64,000 nucleotides of DNA. Origin: Paratinospora sagittata. Its lineage: Eukaryota > Streptophyta > Magnoliopsida > Ranunculales > Menispermaceae. Location: the NCBI GenBank assembly GCA_035771175.1, contig CM069593.1:42283741-42347740 (forward strand). The letters are read 5' to 3'. Below the pieces are notes generated by a model. That model was not told the origin of the DNA, ran no database searches, and saw only the letters and a list, made by a program, of their open reading frames with translations. Both the position numbers and the translations under genes were made by a program. The stretch's first letter is position 1; every line of letters starts with the position of its first letter. Of the stretch, positions 20,588-30,118 are shown in pieces.

Positions 20588-21859
20588 TCAGGTGGTACTA
20601 GAAAACAATGCAGGGTATTTCTGTTTAATTGTGGATTCGAGTTCCCATGTAGCTTCCTCTATGCCGTGGTGATCCCAGAGCACTTTCACAAGTGGTATGC
20701 TACGTCTCCGTAGTTCTTGAGTTTTTCTATCTAAAATTTGTATTGCTTTCTTTTGATACTTATTTCCTTCCTCAACCCGAACCTCGACTAAAGGGATGAT
20801 ATGCGAAGGATCAGGACGATACTTGCGAAGCATAGATACATGAAAAACGTCATGAACCTTAAGCATGGACGTGGAGAGGGACAGACGATAAGCAAGTTTG
20901 CCAATACGTTCAATGATCGGAAATGGACCGATGTACCGCGGGGAGAGCTTTCCTTTGATCCCAAAGCGTTTGACACCTCGGGTGGGCTGGACTTCTATAA
21001 AAACAAAGTCCCCCTTATCAAATTCCAGAGGCTGTCGCCGTTTGTCAGCATAGCTCTTCTGTCGACTTTGTGCAACACGAAGTCGTTCCTTTACTAGTGT
21101 GATCTTCTCAGAAGTCTCGTGAACTAGTTCAGGGCCTAATTGCGGTCGATCGGTCATATCTAACCAGCATACCGGAGATCTGCAAGGCCGACCATAAAGA
21201 GCCTCGTATGGTGCCATGCCGATACTAGATTGGTAGCTGTTGTTGTATGCAAACTCAGCTAGATGCAAATACTTTGCCCAACCGTCATTAAAGTCCAAAA
21301 TGCAGCATCGTAGCATGTCTTCTAAGATTTGGATAAGCCGTTCTGACTGCCCATCAGTCTGAGGGTGAAAAGCTGTGCTCATAGTGATCTTAGAACCCAT
21401 TATATTCTGGAAGCTTTTCCAAAAGTTTGAGGTGAATCGAGGGTCTCGATCAGAGACGATCGTGAGTGGGATGTCATGAAGGCGTACGATCTCTCTTTCA
21501 TATAGTTCTGCTAGTTTGGAGGGATTATTCGTGAATTTTATTGGCAAGAAGTGTGCAGACTTGGTAAGTCTGTCAATGATAACCCAGATAGCATCTTGCC
21601 CTTTATTATTGCGAGGTAAGGCTGTAACAAAATCCATTGCGATGTTCTCCCACTTCCATTCTCCAATAGGTAACGGCTGGAGAAGGCCGGAGGGAAGTCT
21701 TCGTTCTACCTTAACTTTCTGGCAAACAAGACATCGAGCAACGAAGTCTGCAATTGCCTTCTTCATTCCAGAAAACCAGAATTGTCGCTTGACATCCTGG
21801 TACATCTTGTCACCCCCCGGATGCATAGCGTATCGCGAACAGTGCATATCAGTAAGCAT
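20588..21859 (-). CDS. integrase with chromodomain-like C-terminus (separated pol 3' part)
   Basis: 423 codons from a Met that lies inside the original polyprotein. An HHCC zinc-binding motif uses His6, His13, Cys43 and Cys46. The catalytic DDE triad is Asp76 (AMDF), Asp137 (SDRDP) and Glu173 (QSERL). The GPF/Y-type motif 'YIGPFPIIERIG' is at about 309-320. Residues about 370-415 (ILDRK...RRSIPLVKVLWD...EEATWELE) are the chromodomain-like segment of chromoviruses, thought to direct integration by binding chromatin. All catalytic residues are intact. The frame is separated from the upstream pol by one extra A in an A-run at about 21899-21905. The start Met is therefore not the natural N-terminus of the protein. 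Confidence 0.92.
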   Translation of the reverse strand: MLTDMHCSRYAMHPGGDKMYQDVKRQFWFSGMKKAIADFVARCLVCQKVKVERRLPSGLLQPLPIGEWKWENIAMDFVTALPRNNKGQDAIWVIIDRLTKSAHFLPIKFTNNPSKLAELYEREIVRLHDIPLTIVSDRDPRFTSNFWKSFQNIMGSKITMSTAFHPQTDGQSERLIQILEDMLRCCILDFNDGWAKYLHLAEFAYNNSYQSSIGMAPYEALYGRPCRSPVCWLDMTDRPQLGPELVHETSEKITLVKERLRVAQSRQKSYADKRRQPLEFDKGDFVFIEVQPTRGVKRFGIKGKLSPRYIGPFPIIERIGKLAYRLSLSTSMLKVHDVFHVSMLRKYRPDPSHIIPLVEVRVEEGNKYQKKAIQILDRKTQELRRRSIPLVKVLWDHHGIEEATWELESTIKQKYPALFSSTT

Positions 21860-21872
21860 GTCTTTCCGAACC

Positions 21873-24800
21873 TCAGGATCGTTCGGAAGACAAAGACGTT
21901 TTTTTATAGAAAACGGCTCCGTCGTCAGAGACTGACCAATGAGGAAGGTCTTTCCCGCTGAGTAGAAGGTCTCGTTTCTCCATTAACATAGGGTCATTGG
22001 CTTGAGTAGCTGAAATCTTGCGAACGAGGTCAGAGGTGGCTGATAATTGAGAGAGTCGTGGGCGTGGTCCCGCTTCGTTCAGCTGAAGGTTGAAGTTCTC
22101 CATCTCGGTAGCCAACTTCCCCATTTCATAGTTAAGAGTACAAGCAACATAAGATTTTCTGCTCAAAGCATCGGCCACAACATTGGCCTTTCCGGGATGG
22201 TACTGGAGTTGAAAGTCATAGTCTTTCAAGAATTCCAACCATCTTCTTTGGCGGAGGTTTAGGTCTCTCTGAGTGTATATGTACTTAAGACTCTTGTGAT
22301 CTGAGAAGACCTCGAACCGTTCACTGTATAGGTAATGACGCCATAATTTAAGTGCAAACACAACAGCTGCAAGTTCCAAGTCATGGGTTGGGTAATTACC
22401 CTCATGAATCTTCAGTTGCCTGGAGGCATATGCAACAACTTTGCCTTCTTGCATTAGTACGACACCTAAGCCTTGGAGAGAGGCATCGGTGTATAATGAA
22501 AAACCAATTCCATTTCTTGGAGTGATAAGTACAGGTGCTGTCGTGAGGCGTTTCTTCAATTCCTGAAATGATGCTTCACAGGCGGGATTCCAGATGAAGC
22601 GCACGTCTTTTCGAGTGAGCTTGGTCATAGGTTCAGCAATCTTTGAGAAGTCCTTAATGAAGCGTCTGTAATAGCCAGCCAAACCAAGAAAACTCCTAAT
22701 CTGAGTAACAGTGGTAGGCTGCTTCCAGTTTAAGACTGCTTCAACCTTAGAAGGATCGACCTCAATGCCATTGCCTGAAACCACATGGCCGAGGAATTGA
22801 ACTCTCTGCGCCCAAAATTCGCACTTACTCAACTTTGCATACAGTTGGTGTGTTTGTAAGGTCTGGAGGACGATCTTCAAATGTATTTTATGGTCTTCCT
22901 CGGTTGAGGAATATATCAAGATGTCGTCGACAAAAACCACCACAAATCGGTCTAAGTATAACCTGAATATGCGATTCATCAAATCCATGAATGCAGCAGG
23001 TGCATTTGTTAGACCAAACGACATAACTAAGAACTCGTAATGACCGTACCGAGTTCTGAACGCCGTCTTGGTGATGTCCGACTCTCGGATCCGGAGTTGG
23101 TGATAACCGGACCGTAAATCAATCTTAGAGAAGTATTTGGCATGTCGAAGTTGGTCGAACAAGTCATCGATCCTGGGCAACGGATATCTGTTCTTGATGG
23201 TGACGTTATTCAACTTGCGATAATCGATGCAAAGTCGTAACGAACCATCCTTTTTGCGAACAAACAGAATTGGAGCGCCCCAGGGTGATGAACTCTTTCG
23301 GATGAAGCCATTACTCTCTAATTCCTGAAGTTGTTTGTCTAATTCGACCAGTTCAACATTTGACATTCTGTATGGTGGAATTGAGATAGGCGCTGTCCCA
23401 GGTATGAGGTTGATCTCAAAATCGAATTCCCTAGCTGGAGGTAGACCAGGAAGGTCATTAAGAAAAACTGTTGGGAATTCAGATACGACGGGAACATCAC
23501 ATACTTCGGGAGGGTACAGAGCTGGTGATTCATTGCCGTCGCCAAGAGACAACGCTCGAAGTTGTGACTTGAGAAGTGCAACTGTTGATTTGTGTATCCA
23601 TTGCCTTGTTCCCTGAATCTTGACAAACTCTCCTATAGGCAAAGTTAACTGAACGTGCTTGTTCATACAGTCGATCTTTGCATTCAGTGGTGCGAGCCAG
23701 TCCATGCCGAGGATGATGTCGAAGTCTTCAAAATCCATCACAAAAAGATCGGCATATATTATATGTTCGGACATTCGAAGCTCACATCGAGAACACTGCA
23801 AATTCACGTCAGTACCCGATCCGAACGGTGATGTGACATGGAGTGTGATGTTTGTGGGTTCAAGATGCAGGCCTAAATGTCTTACCAATGCTGATGATAT
23901 AAAAGAATGCGTAGCACCTGAATCAAACAAAACATGCACCATTGTATTCAACAAAGGAAATGTACCTTCGACGACATTATTGTCTGGGAGGGGTTGGTGA
24001 GCGATGGCATATGCTCTGCTCTGATTCAGTGGACCCTGGTTCTGCTGGGTCTGCCTGGGTTGGGCATTAGCAGCAGGTGGTGCTTGTTGGACGGGGAAAG
24101 CAGGAATAGGTTGCTGAAGGTGCAGACAAAGATGTTTTACATGGCCATTCTGGCCGCAGTTGAAACAAGTTGGCCTGTACTGCTGATGGTTGTGCTGGCC
24201 ATTCTGATTATTCTGCGGGCCTTGTTGATTGTAGTGTCGACCACCACCTCTGCCATTGCCGTTGCTACGGCCGCCTCGTCCATAACGACCGCCACGGCCA
24301 TGGTTTCGGAAACCCTGGTGGTTAGAGTTAGAAGGTGCAACCGCAGGTGTTGTGGCTGCATTCGGCGAAATCGGGGCTGGGAGGGCTGGGTTTTGATTGT
24401 AGTAGGGCTTCTTCTTGTTGCCCTGTTGCGAGCCCTGTTGGGAAAATGTGGCAGGCCGTTTGCCCTTATTCATTCGCTGTTCCTGTAAGAGCTTTTCTTG
24501 TTCAAAGCTCATGGCCTTGTCAACAACCTCCTTGTAAATCTTGAGATCCAAGATCGATAAGGCTTGTCGAATGTCATGGCGAAGACCATTATAAAATTTC
24601 TCACTCTTATCTCGCTCCGTTGAGATGGTGGAGAGAGAGTAGACTGATAATTCTTTAAATTTTCCAGCATATTCTCTGACGGTCATGGTGCCCTGATATA
24701 ACTTAGCAAATTCCTGGCGCTTCTGCTTTGTCACCGCGCTGGGAAAATACTCATCAATAAACATTGACTCAAACTGTTGCCAAGTCATATCTGCTATATT

Positions 24801-25307
24801 GACCCCTGGGTCTTCTTTCACTGTGATCCACCATGTGTTTGCGGCACCAACAAGTTGGTAGGTGGCTAGTGGAATTTTACGAGTCTCATCGACTCTCATT
24901 GCATCAAGAGCCTTCTTGGACTCATCCAACCACTTTTGCACCTCATCAGGATCAATGGTGCCATCGAAAGTAAGAGGTTGTAGCCGCTTGTATTTAGTAA
25001 TCTGATCGGTTTGAGCTTCGGACCCTAATTTTACAGGGGCTTGAACAGTGGCAACCTGACTGGCTGCAGTCTCCCGAACTACAGTTTGAACAGTGGCCTT
25101 CATCGCCTCAATAAATCCAGCGAAGAAGGTTTCAATGCTTGATGGCATGGCAAAGGGTGCGGGTGGGGGTGGGATTGCCTGCCCAGATGGAGTGGCAGTG
25201 TTGGGTGTGGCCTGTGCTGTTGTCGGAGGCGGCGGTTCCTGAATCTGAGGAGGTGCCTCAACTGTGGGACGAACAGTACGTGGCCTTCCTCTATTTCTTG
25301 TTTGCAT
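21873..25307 (-). CDS. gag-protease-reverse transcriptase-RNase H polyprotein
   Basis: 1144 codons without a stop. The gag capsid-type domain is at about residues 105-275, followed by a Gly/Arg/Asn/Gln-rich linker and a CCHC knuckle at 381-394 ([14 protein letters not shown]). Aspartic protease active site DSGA is at 462-465. Reverse transcriptase runs about 650-830, with '[11 protein letters not shown]', '[12 protein letters not shown]' and the catalytic FVDD at 792-795. RNase H, about 936-1050, starts at YTDAS and ends near '[10 protein letters not shown]'. After about residue 1130 the frame is wrong because of a one-base A insertion, so the last dozen residues are not native and integrase continues in the next frame. 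The start lies just downstream of a strong 3' splice-site sequence. Otherwise it looks recently functional. Confidence 0.93.
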   Translation of the reverse strand: MQTRNRGRPRTVRPTVEAPPQIQEPPPPTTAQATPNTATPSGQAIPPPPAPFAMPSSIETFFAGFIEAMKATVQTVVRETAASQVATVQAPVKLGSEAQTDQITKYKRLQPLTFDGTIDPDEVQKWLDESKKALDAMRVDETRKIPLATYQLVGAANTWWITVKEDPGVNIADMTWQQFESMFIDEYFPSAVTKQKRQEFAKLYQGTMTVREYAGKFKELSVYSLSTISTERDKSEKFYNGLRHDIRQALSILDLKIYKEVVDKAMSFEQEKLLQEQRMNKGKRPATFSQQGSQQGNKKKPYYNQNPALPAPISPNAATTPAVAPSNSNHQGFRNHGRGGRYGRGGRSNGNGRGGGRHYNQQGPQNNQNGQHNHQQYRPTCFNCGQNGHVKHLCLHLQQPIPAFPVQQAPPAANAQPRQTQQNQGPLNQSRAYAIAHQPLPDNNVVEGTFPLLNTMVHVLFDSGATHSFISSALVRHLGLHLEPTNITLHVTSPFGSGTDVNLQCSRCELRMSEHIIYADLFVMDFEDFDIILGMDWLAPLNAKIDCMNKHVQLTLPIGEFVKIQGTRQWIHKSTVALLKSQLRALSLGDGNESPALYPPEVCDVPVVSEFPTVFLNDLPGLPPAREFDFEINLIPGTAPISIPPYRMSNVELVELDKQLQELESNGFIRKSSSPWGAPILFVRKKDGSLRLCIDYRKLNNVTIKNRYPLPRIDDLFDQLRHAKYFSKIDLRSGYHQLRIRESDITKTAFRTRYGHYEFLVMSFGLTNAPAAFMDLMNRIFRLYLDRFVVVFVDDILIYSSTEEDHKIHLKIVLQTLQTHQLYAKLSKCEFWAQRVQFLGHVVSGNGIEVDPSKVEAVLNWKQPTTVTQIRSFLGLAGYYRRFIKDFSKIAEPMTKLTRKDVRFIWNPACEASFQELKKRLTTAPVLITPRNGIGFSLYTDASLQGLGVVLMQEGKVVAYASRQLKIHEGNYPTHDLELAAVVFALKLWRHYLYSERFEVFSDHKSLKYIYTQRDLNLRQRRWLEFLKDYDFQLQYHPGKANVVADALSRKSYVACTLNYEMGKLATEMENFNLQLNEAGPRPRLSQLSATSDLVRKISATQANDPMLMEKRDLLLSGKDLPHWSVSDDGAVFYKKTSLSSERS
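21899..21905 (-). other. frameshifting A-run in pol
   Basis: Seven A in element sense follow a Tyr codon. Six would keep the RNase H and integrase parts in one frame. A one-base homopolymer expansion is the simplest explanation. Programmed -1 slippage would not restore the integrase frame; a +1 or -2 shift would be required. Confidence 0.75.
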
Positions 25308-25330
25308 TTTCTCACTGGCAAGGAGAAAAT
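25308..25330 (-). promoter_or_regulatory. candidate 3' splice site before gag-pol
   Basis: In element sense a pyrimidine-rich tract ends TTTTCTCCTTGCCAG, 7 bases before the gag-pol ATG. It fits a plant intron acceptor. An equivalent site precedes the additional ORF. Confidence 0.45.
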
Positions 25331-26092
25331 AAAACCAAGATTAAGAAACTGTAGGCAAGTATAATGTTATAGTATGCTCAGCAACAATTTCGAGAGTACT
25401 GTAATATTAAAATCACCTATTGTTCTAAGTAGAGTGTAAAGTTGTTATTGAGGAATCAAAGAATCTTATATATCTCGTATGTGTGGCCATGGTGTAAAAA
25501 CAAACAAGGTTAGAATGGTTATATAATAAGTACAAAATTGTGCAAGTATTTCAAAAGATTTGGTTTTGGTCTTTGTGAACATACATATATTTCATTGAAA
25601 ATCCATACGAGTCATAAGAATTCTAAGATTTGCCTCGGTAAATAGCCTGAGCTAACGTTCTATCGCAATCTTATGCATTCATACGCTTACGCTTAGTCTG
25701 TTCGATTATTATCCAAGTTCATGTGTCCCATACCACATGACTTTGGTAATAAGGGTGTAAACCAAGTTAAGTTGGATGAACACGGTCTCTAAAAACATTG
25801 GCTGAATAGAAGTTCACTAATAGTATCGTCCAAATTTACTCGTTCCATACCGTGTAAACTTAGTGATAATATTAGTAATGCAACTTTCTCCAAATGTTTA
25901 TTTTCACACAAGGTCATGGGTTTTCTTGCTTCCACATTTTATTTAGTATCCTCCAATTTTGTTGTGTCTCATACCACTCCAAAGTTAGTGATACAAAAGA
26001 AAGAATGGTTGTAAGTCGGCCCACTAAAGATAGTCTTTAAACAAAACAATTTCATTCATATATGTCAAAGAAAATGTTTACAATGCCAGAAA
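25331..26092 (-). other. spacer between additional ORF and gag, with three degenerate repeats
   Basis: Noncoding. Three related blocks (about 25711-25754, 25829-25872 and 25952-25995) share 'cata cca' and 'a(a/g)ttagtgata'-type ends with a period near 120 bp. Their role is unknown. Confidence 0.5.
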
Positions 26093-27673
26093 TTAATTTT
26101 GACTTTCTTGCCTACTACCGTTTCTTCGAGATCTACTGTTATGTACAGAATGACTACTAACAGAAGGTTGAGAGTTTGCCCGCTCTGCGTTAGAGTTTTG
26201 CAAACGAGTTAATATATTATTGTGGCTCTCTTTCAGTGCAGCAATATTGGATGCCATTTCATCTAACCGTTCAAGTAGGTTAGTCGGTTGTCCCATTGGT
26301 GGGTGATGGGTCGTTTGTCTTGTAGGTGAAGGGTAGGCCATAGGCATTTGAGGAAAGTATTGGTTGTATGGGTGATTCATAGGTGGAACGTAGTTGTATT
26401 GAGTGCGCGGGGATCCCCTAACCGGAACCCCTTGGATAATTTGGTTTGTTTGAGATGAAAAAGTTTGAAACAATGGGCTCATTGGAATGTTTGGCCCTCC
26501 AAGATTTGGTGACGCCCAATACTGTTGTTGTTGGTTTACAGCATCTTGTGGAACTGGCTGATACTGGACCGCAGAAGTTGGAAATCTTTGGTACGAAGTG
26601 TTGCCTTGAGTTGGCATGTTCCAAGTTGGTGGGTTTGCTTGCGTACCTTGTCTACCATGACTTTGTGTAGGTTGATTTAGTGTGGCAAATAAATCTTCGT
26701 CAGTAAATGGTCGATCGGTTGGATCACTGGCTGGGTCTGATGTAGGATTGGAATCATTAGTTGGGCCTTCTCTGACAGGCAGCTTGCGTCGACATTTGCG
26801 AAGGCAACGCCTGTGCTTGTCTCTCATTCGTTCAGCAGTTCTTATTGTCGTGCCGAATACCTCTTCGTTAGTTACCCCTCCACTTGTGCCATATGTCTTG
26901 AAGATAGAGGATGCTGTAACTGGTTCAGTGATCAGCTTTGACGTTCCATCGAAAGTGTCGACGTTTGCCTCGGAAAGTATTCGCATAATCAAGACTCCAT
27001 AGCCGAGGAATTCCTTCTTGAAAGGGTTTTGAATCACCCTCAACATTTGTTGGATGATGATGTGTGGTAGGAAGACTTTTATTTTCTTCTCTATGCAATA
27101 CAACACAAGGAGTTTGGCCCTTGACATAGTGCCCCTAGTGCCCCTTTCTGGCAAGATGTTGTCGTATACAATCTTTCCGAGGCCGACAAGAGATGGCTTA
27201 AGATGATTGTTTGGGAGGTTGGTGTATGTGGATTGAGTGTATGGCTCTTTGGCGAGGGAATTGAACAGTTGTGCATTAGATTCGGCGATCTCTGCAACTG
27301 TCTGGGGGTCATGTGGATCAATAATCCTTTCTTCAATCGGAATCTCCAAAATGCGAGCAATAATCTCGATATTGATAGGAATTGTCGTTCCCATGATTGT
27401 TGTCTCTAAATGAGGGCTGATCTCATCTCCGTGAAGTCCCACGTAATTCATGGCTTCATAGAAGGATCTAACCAAGTTGTAAGAGACTTGACCCTCGACT
27501 TTGGTTATATTTAACCAATCCAGTGTTGTGAGTTTGTCATGAAGGATTGGACGGAGGCGGAGATCGCTATTGTTGATGCTCCTCATGGTCACAACCTCTC
27601 TTTTGGACAATTCCATTAGTCTAGTGGGAATTGATTCCCTGCTAGTAGAAGTTGTTCCTTCCCTTGAGGCCAT
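26093..27673 (-). CDS. additional ORF of the chromovirus, function unknown
   Basis: The open frame extends from 27730 (545 codons), but Met20 at 27673 (MASREG) is the likelier start because it follows a good 3' splice site by 10 bases. Residues about 75-255 ('VSYNLVRSFYEAM', 'TTIMGTTIPIN', 'IARILEIP') resemble the 'putative plant transposon protein' domain found in uncharacterised plant proteins, as far as I can recall. Residues 301-317 are strongly basic (RMRDKHRRCLRKCRRK) and could bind nucleic acid or act as a nuclear signal. Residues 340-480 are Pro/Gln/Asn-rich. A short amphipathic, coiled-coil-like helix spans 484-512, and the tail is Ser/Arg-rich. It lies in sense with gag-pol, between the primer-binding site and gag, and is uninterrupted. 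There are no catalytic motifs I recognise. Confidence 0.8.
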   Translation of the reverse strand: MASREGTTSTSRESIPTRLMELSKREVVTMRSINNSDLRLRPILHDKLTTLDWLNITKVEGQVSYNLVRSFYEAMNYVGLHGDEISPHLETTIMGTTIPINIEIIARILEIPIEERIIDPHDPQTVAEIAESNAQLFNSLAKEPYTQSTYTNLPNNHLKPSLVGLGKIVYDNILPERGTRGTMSRAKLLVLYCIEKKIKVFLPHIIIQQMLRVIQNPFKKEFLGYGVLIMRILSEANVDTFDGTSKLITEPVTASSIFKTYGTSGGVTNEEVFGTTIRTAERMRDKHRRCLRKCRRKLPVREGPTNDSNPTSDPASDPTDRPFTDEDLFATLNQPTQSHGRQGTQANPPTWNMPTQGNTSYQRFPTSAVQYQPVPQDAVNQQQQYWASPNLGGPNIPMSPLFQTFSSQTNQIIQGVPVRGSPRTQYNYVPPMNHPYNQYFPQMPMAYPSPTRQTTHHPPMGQPTNLLERLDEMASNIAALKESHNNILTRLQNSNAERANSQPSVSSHSVHNSRSRRNGSRQESQN

Positions 27674-27702
27674 TCTTTTGCTGAAAGGAAAATAAATTTG
27701 TG
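27674..27702 (-). promoter_or_regulatory. candidate 3' splice site before the additional ORF
   Basis: In element sense TTTATTTTCCTTTCAG precedes CAAAAG and the ATG at 27673. The pyrimidine tract and CAG fit a plant acceptor well. A possible donor, GA|GTACGG, lies just after the primer-binding site at about 28502-28507, but this is a weak match. Confidence 0.45.
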
Positions 27703-27734
27703 TAAAAGACACAAAAAATATTCCTAACATTTTT

Positions 27735-28480
27735 TTTAAAATTTATGCCTTATCTGTTAGACATTATTTTCGAGTTTTCTTTTGATGTTTATGCCATAAA
27801 AAAAAAATTTCTTCAGTAGTGATTTGATACATATATGTTGTATTCACCTATGAATGTATAGACATTTTTCATCATAACTATATATAGTTTCCAAAAATCA
27901 ACGATTTGAAATATGTATATATGTCGTATTCTCCTATAAATGTATTGGCGTATTTAATCATAACTATATATATAGTTTCCATAAAGCAACTATATATATA
28001 TATATTTGAAATAAAAATCATATATAGTTGTTTTTAATCCAAATCTTAACTATATATAGAAGTTATATATATATAGTTTTAGATATAGCAAATAAATTAT
28101 TTTTTCAAATTTTTATGATTATTTTGTTTTGTAATAAATTGTTTTCGAAAAATCAAATTTTTTTTTTTCGAATTTTTTTTTTCCAAAAAATAAATTTTTT
28201 TTCGAAATTTTATTTTATTTTATTTTTTTCGAAAAATAAATTTTTTTTTTCGAATAAATATTTTCGAAAAATAAAATTTTTTCGAATTTTTTTTTTTAAT
28301 TTCATATACACTAATGTATATAGATACATATATTCAATAATAACTATATAAAAATCATATTGTTTTCGAGATATATATATTTAATACAAATCTCAACTAT
28401 ATATAATTGACATATGTATATATAGTTCTAGAGATATATATATATATATATCTAATAAAATTGTTCTTCCCCTAATTTGG
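27735..28480 (-). other. extremely AT-rich leader
   Basis: Composed of TATATAGTT-type repeats and T/A homopolymers with repeated TTTTCGAAAAA palindromes (about 28140-28290). No coding potential. It lies between the primer-binding site and the additional ORF and could serve as an AT-rich intron or packaging leader. Confidence 0.55.
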
Positions 28481-28507
28481 TGGACTTGGGCGGGCCGTGG
28501 ACCGTAC

Positions 28508-28519
28508 TCTCTGATACCA
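28508..28519 (-). promoter_or_regulatory. primer-binding site (initiator Met tRNA)
   Basis: In element sense TGGTATCAGAGA begins 5 bases after the 5' LTR end. It matches the 3' end complement of plant initiator methionine tRNA at 11 or 12 positions, the usual primer for this class. Confidence 0.88.
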
Positions 28520-28524
28520 TTAAA

Positions 28525-29762
28525 TGTAACACCCCGCCCGGACGCGCCTAAACCGGCGGTACACTCACGGACGGGGTGTGCATTTGGAATAATCACAATG
28601 GTAATAATAGAGTGCGCAGCGAAAATACAGTATACAGTACAAATCTGATTTCATATAATTCAGAATACTTTTGCACATAAAATGGTCAAGGAAACATACT
28701 CCCAAAATCCCCAATGATTCATACAAAGGGTACAAAATGTGGGCCCCATAACCTGCACCCAATCCACCCTAATTTCCTGTGAAAGATTTGATAATATTGG
28801 AGTGAGCTTAACGCGCTCAGTGGGTAAATAGTGCATGAGTATAACAATTAATAAAGCATACTTCAATATCAAATATCTTAAATACACATGTGAGCATCAT
28901 AATCAATCAATATGAATGTATGCATGACACCGTCACGTATTAATGGTTTGATGAGCGTACATCGTCTGAGTTCACGTACAGGTGTCCTTCCCTGGGCGTA
29001 GCCAGGTTCTCACTGTACGTCCCTCCTCAGGAACGATGCTCTGGATTCACGTACTGATGTCCCTCCCCGACGTAGCCGAGTTCTCATGTACGTCCCTCTC
29101 CAGAGAAATAATATGAATAGTGAGCAATGCTTCTAACTATTCTATGAGTCATAAACCATATACGTCCCTAGGTGGTGATATGTATGATGCCAATGCATGA
29201 ACTAGTCTAGTCTACTGGTCTGGTCTTTTCTTGACATTTAGACTGACTTTGGCAACGTCTGGTGATCCTTATCAGGGTCGGTATCACGACGTGCAAAGTT
29301 AGGACATTCAGGTCATAAACATTATTGACATAATGCAGTGTAAATGAATAGTAGACATAATAATAATTGAATGTAAACTTTAATAAAAGTTATGAAACAC
29401 GCAAACCTATGTTTCGTTCCCCACCTTCAGATAAAAACTTCTTCTTTCTGATCTGGCGCTTTCCTCCGGACAGAACTTCGTCGCACCGTACCGAGAGTCT
29501 CGATCAGAGAGTCTCAAAAACTAAAAACTTAAAATGAGTGGAAAGAGAAGGAAAATCATAAGGAGAGTGATTTTGGTGTGAGAAATGAGAATGAGGAGGG
29601 TTCCTTATATAGAGATTTTTGGCGCCTGAACGTCCTGGCACGCGCTTGAACGTTCTGGCATTGCGCCTGAACGTTCTGTAATGCGCCTGAACGTTCTGGC
29701 GTTGCCCAAATAGTAAACTTTTAAATTTTTTTTTTTTTTTTTGTGAAATACAGAGTATTACA
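28525..29762 (-). repeat. 5' LTR of the chromovirus
   Basis: 1238 bp, TG...CA, nearly identical to the LTR at 19001. It has only four copies of the 21-bp repeat (29622-29706), some degenerate (GAACGTCC in one). The TATA box is at about 29602-29613. Confidence 0.93.
29622..29706 (-). repeat. 21-bp U3 minisatellite, four copies
   Basis: Same unit as at 20098-20285 with more substitutions. The copy number differs between the two LTRs of one insertion. Confidence 0.9.
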
Positions 29763-29767
29763 CGTAG
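29763..29767. repeat. target-site duplication CGTAG (right)
   Basis: Exact repeat of 18996-19000. Confidence 0.92.
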
Positions 29768-30103
29768 GGCTAGGTATCTAACACTGTTATGTCACCCACA
29801 ATTGAGTTGAACGCATTGAGCTATTTTTAGCCAACGTGCTAGAGTGTGCTCGTGGGAATGCTCACGAGTGAGTTATTCGTGGAACTTGTCGGTATTGCAT
29901 GGTTCGAGGTGACATTGTGCAAGAATTGCTATTGAGGGTATTCAAGTGATCTGTTTAAGTGATTATTCATGTGCTACGCACCAGTGACGCATACACGAGT
30001 TTTTCGCTGTAATATGAGTATATGTGTGAATGACTGACCGAGAATATAAATATTTGGGGTGTCGCATGGGCAATTTGTTTGTGTCATAAATATGCCCATG
30101 ACA
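29768..30103 (+). mobile_element. 3' part of the older split LTR
   Basis: Continues the LTR interrupted at 19000. It ends CATGACA immediately before a primer-binding site, as an LTR end should. Confidence 0.6.
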
Positions 30104-30106
30104 AAA

Positions 30107-30118
30107 TGGTATCAGAGC
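30107..30118 (+). promoter_or_regulatory. primer-binding site of the older element
   Basis: TGGTATCAGAGC is an exact match to the plant initiator Met tRNA complement and stands 3 bases after the LTR end. Confidence 0.88.

Larger units (their letters stand above)
19001..29762 (-). mobile_element. near-complete Ty3/gypsy chromovirus (Tekay/Del-like) with extra ORF
   Basis: The element runs on the minus strand in this order: 5' LTR (28525-29762), primer-binding site, AT-rich leader, additional ORF (27673-26093), spacer, gag-pol (25307-21873), integrase frame (21859-20588), polypurine tract, 3' LTR (19001-20350). LTRs start TG and end CA (TA in the left copy). Both sides carry CGTAG. The LTRs differ by about 14 substitutions, 12 of them transitions, in some 1.09 kb outside the minisatellite, roughly 1.3 percent by eye, so insertion was fairly recent. 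The lineage call rests on the integrase C-terminal chromodomain-like sequence and pol motifs. One frameshift in pol is the only obvious lesion. Confidence 0.9.

Noticed and set aside
21899..21905. Programmed -1 ribosomal frameshift at the A-run
   Set aside because: The integrase frame would need +1 or -2, and no stem or stop arrangement supports slippage; a homopolymer indel is simpler.
21500..25360. Several plus-strand and alternate-frame open frames of 68-184 codons over gag-pol
   Set aside because: Shadows of the long minus-strand coding frame without recognisable motifs.
28028..28351. Phe/Ile/Lys-rich 107-codon open frame
   Set aside because: Produced by T/A homopolymers and TTCGAA repeats of the chromovirus leader, on the antisense strand.
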